This document shows, piece by piece, positions 55,547 to 64,000 of a stretch of 64,000 bases of DNA. Source of the DNA: Apostichopus japonicus (taxonomy: Eukaryota; Echinodermata; Holothuroidea; Aspidochirotida; Stichopodidae); NCBI RefSeq assembly GCF_037975245.1, contig NC_092564.1:13852484-13916483 (forward strand), written 5' to 3'. The notes below the pieces were generated by a model that saw only the letters and a program-made list of their open reading frames with translations, was not told the DNA's origin and did no database searches. Position 1 is the stretch's first letter; each line of letters begins with the position of its first letter. The position numbers and the translations under genes were made by a program.

Positions 55547-57797
55547 ACATTCATTGGCATTTACAGGGATATTGTGGTTTAATTCGATCACTTATCGAGA
55601 TTGTTGGAAATTGTCTGCTTCTCGAGCTAAGAGGCACATCCTCATAGCATTTTGTGTAGTGAAGATATGAATTTTTTAAATTTGAGATATTTTGTTGATT
55701 AATCTGACAACAGTAGATTGAATGGTGTCATCGTGGCAGTTAAGCTGGAAATGTTTATGTTTTAGTTTATTATATTTGAAGTCGTTTAATATCCACCAAA
55801 AGAAACGAGTTGTATTTGAATGATTCTATGTACAGAAAACATTGACAGTTAAAGCAAACATTCCAAATGTATTATGTTTCAAAGATAGATCAATAAGAAG
55901 ATTATAATTAAAAGTAACACTTATGAAGAACATCTGCCATGATGACATCACCCGTCCACCTCCTATGTTCCACTTCCTTGGGTAAGGTGGCCAGGGGAGG
56001 GGGGGGGGAGGGTTTAACCGATCAAAATAGGTAACACTCAATCAACCATAATCTTTGTATGTAATTCTAGAGCTCACTTTAGATCCATGATGATCCTTGA
56101 TTCAATTAACCTGTTAAACTACAGATTGATCCAGAGATCTCATAAGCCCAGTGTCCACCTGGATAAATCCCTGAAGGTCAGTCTACCTTCTGAAAAACAT
56201 TGGTTGACAGAGCAAGTTTGTCTGTTGTGCTTGAACCATGTCTAATGTAAACAGGTATATTATATGTGAACATGAATTATTCATGAAGCACCACAAAACG
56301 GATTACATACTGCCTTAATTAAATACTTTAACATATTTTTTGTTATTTTGCTATTAAAAAAAGGGGTAGAAAACAGAATCAGAAGACAAAAAAAAGATAT
56401 TTTTATTGGTAGAAGGGCATAAACTGACCAGTGTAAAGTGTATTCTTCAAGAAGACTTGTTGCTAGAAGTAGGGTTTAACTATTTCAAGTATTTGATTGT
56501 TTACAGTGCTTCTGGCAAACAGTTGCATCAGATGAATCTTTGTAATCCAAATTTAATATCAATATAGTGCTTCTTACAGAAAATTCATCTATTTGCTCTT
56601 TTTTTGTTAAAACTGTTGTTTCCTCAAGTGTTATTCATGAAATGTTCCTGATGCCATTTGATAGCATGATTGATTCCTTGGTCAAGGAAAAATGAATCAT
56701 TGTAGTCATGATGTAATTGTGCCTATGTGTGCAAGTGCCTATGTGTAACTGTGCCTATGTGTGTGCCCATATGTGGTGTGCATGTGTGTGTGTAAATGAT
56801 GCACCTATCAAGCAGTATATTTGCAGCTTGGTTGGACTCATATTTGGTATGTAGATCTTCTGTGACGAGTACAAGAAGCCTATGAGATCTACTGTAGGTA
56901 AAAGGTCAAGACAGGTAAAAATTCTGAAACATTGTATTCAAGGTGGTTACCCCAAAATAACATCTTGAGCGAATTTCATAACTGTTATGTACAGTCATAG
57001 TGAGTTCTAGGTCCCTTTTTTATATATTAAACAAGTGGGGACAAAAAAACTGTGTGTTTCAAAGGTCAAACTCAAAAAGTAAAGCTTGAAAGAGCTCAAT
57101 ACCTTTTTTTGTAGATCCACATTAGTATGTAAATGAAAAAACAAAGAAAACATTCTCAAAGGGGAGGGGAACCCCTCCCCAGAACGGAGGTTAGCCAAAT
57201 TTCTCTCCCCCCACTAAATTTGTAAAACTTTGGCAAATTCATCCGAAGTCTGACATTCATTCATTCACAATATCAGTCGTCACGATGCCCTTTACGTATC
57301 TGTCTTTCATCGTATCTTTCCTTGACAATCGCTCTGTACATCCCATCATTCATCTTCCATTCCTTGTCATTCGTGTTAAAATGTATTGCCATTCACACTA
57401 AAAATTATTGCCAGGCCATTCGCCATGTACCTTGTTATTCGTCATATTATTCCTTTTGCCCCCCCCCCCCTCCAACTTTTAGATGTCAATGTTCGTCATG
57501 TCATTCTTTGTCATTCGCAACATATGCTTTGGATTTGGTGTCTGAAAGTAGTGGGAACCTGGGAGGGAGGGGGGGGGGTCTAAGGGGAAGGTGAGAAATG
57601 TTTGGATTTTCTTACGCCCCTGGATGAAAAATGGTGCAATATCTTCATGATATTCCATGCTACTAGTTGTGTATTTGAAAAGTAATTATGCTATCTACAT
57701 AAGAAATGAATCGAATAAAGAAAGCCACCTCAAAACTGTCTGTGGAAAAGTGGGTGTAGGGTGGGGGGGGTTGGGACTGCCCCAGCTATGTCTGTTG

Positions 57798-58628
57798 CAT
57801 GGGCGGCGATCCGTACTTCCGAGTGGGGGGATATGACCTTGTTGACTATCTAAGCGTAGCGCCACCATTAGTTGGCGCGAAGCGTACAAGAAAATTTTGG
57901 GATTTACAAACCCTCTAGATGGCCGGAAACGGCACTTCCGGAGGTTTCCAAGCGGCATATACCCAACTTAAAGTAGGGATATCATGTCCGAAATATCTCA
58001 TAATCAGGATCCAAAATACTTTTTTTTTTTAATTTCGGGTGTTATTTTGGGAAAATTGCCACTGTCAACCTTGTTTCAGGCGCTACGTTAGAATGTTCGA
58101 GAGCTCTTTTATATTATTCGATGAAGAAAATGGCCTCATGCAGGCTATTATAGGCCTATACACATGCAATACACAATTACACATAGTTTCATTCCTAGGT
58201 ACCGATTGCTAGGGCATCCAGGTGAAACGTGTATTAAGCATTACCAACATGAGATTCTCAGCTGTTCGAGGGAATATGTACGTGTGAAGGGCTTCTATAG
58301 GGCCTATATGAATACTATGAGGGTGCATATATGTACTATATCAATACCGTGGGCGCAATAATACATTTTGTTGTTATAGGGCCAATGAAGCCTACAGTCA
58401 ACTATTCTTGCTTTATAAAGACGGTTTATTTGAAAAGATCGCACTGCGTTTATGGTAGGCGAGAAATGAAGCTAAAAAAGAGCCGTACATTCACGATGAT
58501 GCATAAATGTAGGCATGAAAATATTCTTATCCCTGGCATTTGGTGGGGGGATATGGTGTATTACATCCCCTCCACCCATTTTCATGGGGGGATATATCCC
58601 CCCTCCCCCCCAGGATCGCCGCCCATGG
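57798..58628. mobile_element. hAT-like MITE (831 bp) with GTCTGTTG flanks
   Basis: The left end CATGGGCGGCGATCC (57798-57812) is the exact complement of GGATCGCCGCCCATG (58613-58627). Both ends lead into G-rich GGGGGGATAT strings, extending the inverted repeat imperfectly. The 8-mer GTCTGTTG occurs directly outside both ends (57790-57797 and 58629-58636, with one extra G on the right), which fits an 8-bp hAT target duplication. No transposase is encoded. Confidence 0.85.
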
Positions 58629-58995
58629 GTCTGTTGCGTTATTTCTTGCCTCACAAGAGTGGTCTCCCGCTTTGTGGTTGTTCGCATCGACGTAAATCAT
58701 TCTGTCGAGATTTGTCAATTTTAATGTGGTAGATCCATTAAGGAATTCCGTACTTAATTTCAACGTACACGTACACGTAATGGGCATTCATTCATTTACG
58801 TGCATTTAGTATTGCCATTCGGTTATCATTCGCTTCACCTACACAGTGATCATTCGTTGTCGTTCGTTTTAGTCTGACCCCTGAACATCTGCTTATTGGT
58901 AGTCTATTTATAGCCGCACGGCGTGCCAAATATTGGCGTAATGGAATTAGCATATTACACAATAGGGGAATTCCGCATTTTGCCACACAGCCTCT

Positions 58996-59023
58996 ATCGC
59001 TCTTTCAACATACAAAGAGCGAT
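58996..59023. repeat. perfect hairpin, 10-bp stem with 8-nt loop
   Basis: ATCGCTCTTT and AAAGAGCGAT flank CAACATAC. It is not near a recognised gene end and its function is unknown. Confidence 0.7.
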
Positions 59024-60030
59024 CATATTATCCACATACAAGTGCCAACATACAACCGAACTGCTATTTGCCATGTCCAGTGTTGTGTAGTTCTACAGCA
59101 TTGACGCGTGTCGACTCAAGACGGATATTCCTCTCCACCTCAGTGTTTCTTTTAACTGAATTTATACACTCAAGTAGGTTTGTCGAGGACAAAAGGAGCC
59201 GTTTGACAACGGTAAGTCGTATATTACTTTTCCCTTTGTACGGAAGAAGTTGCTACCAACAATATGTCATAATTCAGTATTTCTTCAAATAGGGAAACAA
59301 TAGGGAAATTCAAATAGGGAAACAATTAACTTAATCAAATTCAGGCCATAGACTACTGCAGAGGTACTAGCATAAATGTTATTTACTGAATAAGGGTTAT
59401 AGTACCACATCATTCCTGTCATACAAGCCCGGTGGTCACGTGAAAGGAAAGTAACTTTAGAATACCCCCAGTCCCGCCACTCCCCTGAGATAAAATACTC
59501 AAATTGGACTAAGTGTTTGAACCACCGCAGGGGAGAATCTATACTACATATATAGACCGGGGCGTGTACAAGTGGCTGATGGCATTGAGCCATGGTTTAG
59601 TCGCTTATTTAGCGATGTTTCCAGGATGCTACCCCCCCCCACCCCTCATATAATACAAATCCTCTCGTTTTTGAACGAACTTCAATAACACTGAATAGCA
59701 GAGAAACGGAATCGCTCAATATTTTGTTCATTACTGGAACTAGTTAATAACTTTACTCTCCACGAAAAGGTTCCCCTGATATACAACAGTGCACCCTTGC
59801 GTGCGGCCTTTCGTTGAACCATAGATGTGTTATACCCTAGTTGGACTATGCACTGTCTACCAGTTTACTGGTGTACTCATATCACATATGATAGTTTCAA
59901 TCGTACAATGAAACGAGACTTACGTCTATGTTGAAGATTGATTGCGGTTCTACTGACACACTACACGAACATGGAATGACATTATATTGCTCAATCGGTC
60001 GCATCAGTGTTTAAAGATACTTCTTCTGCA

Positions 60031-60534
60031 CAGGGGCGTAGCGAAGGGGTTTTTGTTGGGGGGTGTGGAGAATTTGATTTGCCGACGGATCTGGAAGTGG
60101 TGACTGAAATGGGGGAAGGGTCTAAGGGGAGGGGGTGTCCCCCTCCCCTTTGGAAAATTTTTAGTTTTGAAACGTCCTTAGATGCAATCTGGTGCATATT
60201 TTAAGTCAAAATTTGATTTGCCGACGGATCTGGAAGTGGTGACTGAAATGGGGGAGGGGTCTAAGGGTAGGAGGTCTACCCCTCCCCTTTGGAAAATTTT
60301 TAGTTTTGAAACGTCCTTAGATGCAATCTGGTGTATACTTTAAGTCAAATTTGGCACGGAAGAAGCTCCCGTTCTCCTTTTCTCTATTCAGCTTTCCTTC
60401 TTTCTTCCCCTTCCGCTCTCTTCACGCTCTTTTCTCCTTTTGCCGACAGACCCAAAATTTGCCGACAGCGACCAAATTATTGGGGGGGTGTGACACCCCC
60501 CACACCCCCCCCCCCCCCGCTCGCTACGCCCCTG
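60031..60534. mobile_element. hAT-like MITE (504 bp) with internal 139-bp duplication
   Basis: Ends CAGGGGCGTAGCGA (60031-60044) and TCGCTACGCCCCTG (60521-60534) are perfect complements and a classic hAT terminus. The flanks CTTCTGCA and ATTCTGCA agree at 7 of 8 positions, a near-perfect 8-bp target duplication. Inside, 60071-60209 is repeated in tandem at 60210-60348 with few changes. No protein is encoded. Confidence 0.92.
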
Positions 60535-60996
60535 ATTCTGCAGACGTTAGTTAGAAAAGGATGGGAGATACCTGAGGGAAGGTTTGAGAGCCAACAAACA
60601 ACTTAAGCAGACAATACACATCTAGTAATATTTAGACCACTGTATCCCACACCCTCATGAGAAAGGTCAGTGAGAAACTTGAACACATCGTATCTATTCT
60701 TGGAACAAAAGGCACACCATTTGTGAATGTTTGAGTTAAACAGTTTTAGTGTGCGTGTTCTTCGAATATGTAGCAACTGATTTACTAGGCTACTTGTTTT
60801 TGGAGGCAGTATACAACAACTAATGCGACTATCTTTACGTTTTGTACGAATTAGTATCAAAATCTACACATAATGCACATTTGAAACATATTGCCGTGTC
60901 GTATTGAAGAAGTTTATCAAGGCTAAATTCCCATCTGTCCGTTCAGCGTACTTGAACAGATTTGATCACATGCCCTGTACAGAGTAGAGGGGATAT

Positions 60997-61004
60997 TATA
61001 AAAG
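60997..61004 (+). promoter_or_regulatory. TATA box of the NHL-repeat gene
   Basis: TATAAAAG matches the TATA consensus and lies about 620 bp before the ATG at 61616. About 215 bp downstream is a consensus donor (G/GTGAGT at 61212) and a matching acceptor at 61550, which together suggest a 5'-UTR exon starting near 61027. Confidence 0.45.
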
Positions 61005-61211
61005 GATGTTACTTATAATGCCTGGTAGGATGTTTATTTCCCGGATAAAATACTCAGGGGAGATTACACACTGTCACAACGGCTGCATAAGTCCTTGTCC
61101 TAGATGTCATCAAGCTATATATTTGCGTTGTACAAAACTTCATAGATGGTAAACTGATTACATAGAAAGACTGCACAACTTGACACCTCCGATAACATTT
61201 ACTACACAAAG

Positions 61212-61550
61212 GTGAGTCGACATGTACGCATGCGGCAAAAGTTCTTACTGAAATATCCTGGAGCAGCTGACGAAAAGCAGGTACTAAAAAACGTAAACCG
61301 GTAATAACTTCGACAAAGCATTTATGCGCGGAGAACGCCTTGCGAACAGAACAAATATGCGTGGATTAATAGAATCACTGAAATTGCGCGGCCAGAAAGC
61401 TGACACGTTTTGATCGGCCGCCAAGGGAAGCCACGGTAGGCTACTATGTCATGGAGAGGCCTACTTGTTTTTAATCAAGTATTTGGGGATAGTTATTTCA
61501 GTACTTTTGGATATGAAACCTCACTAACATATGTTTCGTTTGTATCACAG
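61212..61550 (+). other. probable 5'-UTR intron of the NHL-repeat gene
   Basis: GTGAGT at 61212 and TTTGTATCACAG ending at 61550 bound a 339-bp candidate intron in the leader. This is an inference from splice consensus and the upstream TATA box. Confidence 0.4.
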
Positions 61551-61615
61551 CTTCAGGCATTTCGAGTCGTTACTATAGACTGACTAGTCAAATTCCATTA
61601 GTCGTGATTATAAGA

Positions 61616-62881
61616 ATGGCGGAAGCTGATATATCTCCCCGGGACTCCTCATCAGAGGATCTGGAGGTAGACCCTACTCCAGAGCTGGTCATAATCAATT
61701 CGAGCAGTAATTACAAAGTCGGACAAAAAGTTACTCTGGAACTTCGCCATCTTATGCCACAACAACAGGTCGAGTTAAACGTCACACCAGATGGTGTAGA
61801 CATTGAATATACTACGAATCTAATGGGTCCTACAGAAGGGAAACGATATATACTGGTTCCGCGAAAGTACGGTGGATATAAGGTTACCGTAGATATCAAA
61901 GAACCAGCTGAAGATGATGACGCAAATCGCAGTATTAATGCTGTCTTCATTCATGTAATCCCCATGGGAGAGCTAAAATTACGGGTTACGGGTCTCCCCC
62001 AGCAGGTGCAGTTGCCACGTGACGTCCTCGTGGATAAATCTGATCTTATCGTCGCAGATGGCATACGTAGGCGTGTAATTAGAGTCTCAATGGTCCAAGA
62101 ATCAGAACAAGAAGAATATATGGTGCCAAGCGAGAACTTTTCTCCAATAGGTCTTGCCATGAAGAGAGACACGACGTCAGAAGAAAATAATGAGTTATAC
62201 GTCACTGATCTCACCAACGCATGCGTCCATGTCTTCCACGGTCCGCATAAGCTTCTGGAGAGCTTTGGTAAAAATGTTCTAAAGCGACCAACAGGAATAG
62301 CTATTGACGATGATGGTTTTATATTTGTGGCTGATCACGAAGCCAAGAGAATCTTCCAGTTCAGCCCAGACTACGAGCTTGTGAATGATGACACACCTCA
62401 TCTATTGTCTGGACCGCAACTCATGACGATTCACAAAACCGTCTCTTCCTTTGGTGCGGAATCATCTACCTTACTCGTTGCCAATCGCACAGAAAGTAAG
62501 GTATCATTATTCAACATACAACAACCAACAGAGGGCGAACCTCATAAGAAATTAGTTCATATAACGGATCTGAAAATTGATATCGACGCCCTCAGTTGTA
62601 AATTCGTCATGCCATTCAGCGTGGCGTGTGATCCTGACGGTCATATCTTTATCGCCGGTCAGGTCATGACGCAAAACGGCGAGAGAAAGGGTTTCATCTG
62701 GTTCAAGGACATGAATAGTTCATTATTTGGAGGTTCTAAGATGATCGACTGGTCGTTCGGTGGCGGATTACGTAATCCGGGTGGTATGCGCATCGTGGAA
62801 GAAGTTGACGGTAGATACCTCTATATAACAGACATGAGGGGAAAGAATGCCAACAACTGTATCAACAAATACTTACTTTAA
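61616..62881 (+). CDS. NHL-repeat beta-propeller protein with N-terminal Ig/filamin-like region (421 aa, intronless)
   Basis: A single open exon from ATG 61616 (AAGAATGG, A at -3 and G at +4) to TAA 62879-62881. Residues 1-20 are acidic and disordered. Residues about 21-118 are beta-rich and may form an Ig or filamin-type domain (VGQKVTLELRHLMPQQQVEL). From about 135 to 421 there are six NHL-type blades, clearest at 175-207 (SPIGLAMK..LYVTDLTNACVHVF), 222-250 (RPTGIAIDDDGFIFVADHEA), 332-350 and 387-419 (GGMRIVEEVDGRYLYITD). NHL propellers bind proteins or RNA, as in TRIM71 and Brat. Here there is no RING, B-box, signal peptide or membrane segment, so it is a TRIM-like propeller without ligase modules. 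The partner is unknown. Intronless coding suggests retroposition or a lineage-specific family. Confidence 0.88.
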   Translation: MAEADISPRDSSSEDLEVDPTPELVIINSSSNYKVGQKVTLELRHLMPQQQVELNVTPDGVDIEYTTNLMGPTEGKRYILVPRKYGGYKVTVDIKEPAEDDDANRSINAVFIHVIPMGELKLRVTGLPQQVQLPRDVLVDKSDLIVADGIRRRVIRVSMVQESEQEEYMVPSENFSPIGLAMKRDTTSEENNELYVTDLTNACVHVFHGPHKLLESFGKNVLKRPTGIAIDDDGFIFVADHEAKRIFQFSPDYELVNDDTPHLLSGPQLMTIHKTVSSFGAESSTLLVANRTESKVSLFNIQQPTEGEPHKKLVHITDLKIDIDALSCKFVMPFSVACDPDGHIFIAGQVMTQNGERKGFIWFKDMNSSLFGGSKMIDWSFGGGLRNPGGMRIVEEVDGRYLYITDMRGKNANNCINKYLL

Positions 62882-64000
62882 TAATTGGATAAAAGGTTCT
62901 TAAAATTTAAAATCGCATCAACTTTACCATTCAGTTAACTCTTATCAAAGCGAACAATTAAGACAATGGTGGTTTACTGTATTATTGTGGGTTTTTTTAC
63001 TGCTCATTTTTGTTCTTTTCTTGTCTTCGTTTTACTGTAAAGCGGTGCGTGACGCAGTGAGCGTCGCTATATAAAATTATATTAATATTATTATTACTCT
63101 TATCATTATTATAAACAATGTCCTTAGTATCAGTTACGAAAACATATCATTGATTCATTCAGATTGAGGCCTCTGTTAAGCACATTTGTTTTCCATCGAT
63201 CATTGCTAAATATTTCTAAATTATTCAGATCCAATAGTACCGTACTATAAGATAGCGTCATTTTTTCTAGCAGCGCCCGGTTCATTCCAATAAAAAGACG
63301 AAGAGGAAACAATTGTAACAATTATAAGCCGTTTTTATATTATTAATATTCATATGACAAAATATCTGGGCAACGATAGTTTTAAATCCAAGTGGAACCA
63401 TCACTTACCGTGTTGTCTATTGGCAGAGGCGACGGAGGGTGGTTAAATGTGTTAATGTAGGCAGGGAGGGGGATACACTTCGAAGGGCAGTACGTGAAAC
63501 AAGTGACTTTGATTTGAAAGGGAAAACCAAAATGCAGTGACTAAATGGACCCTCTGTGCTTTCTGTGCCACAAATTCTACTATAAGAATTTTCTACCAAA
63601 AATATCTCACTTAAGACTTTATTAAAGACAGTAGATTTAATGAAGTTATTAGTGTCAAGCTTCGTGTGAACGCTTTGTGGTAATTGAATATTTCGTCTCC
63701 TCCAGGGGCTGCAATGAGTTGCCGGTGGTAACAATAGTCTGTTACGATAATGTTAACGTCAGCACAGACTCTTCAATACATTTATTACGTCACTAAATAT
63801 ATATTATAATATGAGAAAGAAGAAACGTATCTATAGGCTACTTCAAACATTTTTCTTTGTTTTTAAAGTCTTTAATTGAAATGGCTTGACCTGAAGTAAA
63901 ATCAATTGAGTCGAACAGTATTGAATTCAGTAACAAAGTCAATTTTTAAGTGATGTAAAGTAAACTAAGACCTGACGATTGGCGATTTCTTAGTGCAGTG
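62882..64000. other. 3' flank of the NHL gene
   Basis: AATAAA at 63289-63294 is a candidate polyadenylation signal for the NHL gene. An ATT-rich stretch lies at 63074-63115. No further coding exon is supported; the open frame on the minus strand at 63417-63734 has no recognisable features. Confidence 0.5.

Larger units (their letters stand above)
52631..60990. other. intergenic region
   Basis: No convincing gene. It holds two hAT-like MITEs (57798-58628, 60031-60534), a possible tRNA-like remnant near 55479-55546, a GATAACAAAT tandem near 53746-53790, CATTCG-rich sequence at 57260-57530 and 58780-58870, homopolymer G/C runs, and a perfect hairpin at 58996-59023. Short open frames look like chance. 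Confidence 0.65.

Noticed and set aside
63417-63734. A 105-codon minus-strand frame
   Set aside because: No motif, promoter or splice context; composition is not clearly coding.
1-64000. CRISPR arrays, bacterial operons, rRNA or intact tRNA genes
   Set aside because: No regular spacer-repeat array, ribosome-binding sites, rRNA-like stretch or complete cloverleaf was found; the window is animal nuclear DNA.

Overview
The window is animal genomic DNA: AT-rich, with a coding sequence split into 16 exons by GT-AG introns, long introns, microsatellites and several small DNA transposons. Nothing looks bacterial or viral. The main gene resembles vertebrate PRUNE2 but keeps ancestral catalytic residues, and the style fits a marine invertebrate deuterostome. 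An echinoderm such as a sea cucumber is my best guess, but the sequence alone does not prove it.

Layout. 1-4215 is upstream noncoding DNA. 4216-52017 (+) holds one gene of 16 coding exons that I reconstructed from splice signals and reading phase; the joined frame is open for about 4,241 codons. The product is a PRUNE2/BMCC1-type fusion. Exons 1-5 and the start of exon 6 encode a DHH-DHHA2 phosphoesterase (Prune) domain. The rest of the 10.4-kb exon 6 encodes a very long acidic linker. Exons 7-8 are acidic, exons 9-14 encode a BNIP2/Cdc42GAP-homology (BCH, CRAL-TRIO-like) domain, and exon 16 encodes a tail.

The linker is the most unusual part. Its first half carries a clathrin-box-like LLDLD, a DPF and six NPF motifs, all typical of endocytic adaptors. 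Its second half is an array of about 17 acidic repeats of about 96 residues, including a recent 873-bp three-unit duplication. Other oddities are a 64-bp tandem duplication across the exon 12 splice donor, and two microexons (25 and 19 nt) that must both be included for the C-terminal tail to be read.

The introns hold a foldback element (5468-6553), a hAT-type MITE with a perfect 8-bp target duplication (12145-12881), a second MITE (49403-49656), and minisatellites at about 7.2, 38.3, 44.3 and 47.2 kb. 52018-60990 is 3' UTR plus intergenic DNA with two more hAT-like MITEs (57798-58628 and 60031-60534). At 61616-62881 (+) an intronless coding sequence encodes a 421-residue NHL-repeat beta-propeller protein, with a TATA box and a probable 5'-UTR intron upstream. 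The rest, to 64000, shows no gene.

The two genes share no evident pathway. The large one looks like a cytoplasmic scaffold joining a phosphoesterase to a vesicle or GTPase-regulatory BCH domain. The NHL protein is a probable binding propeller of unknown partner.
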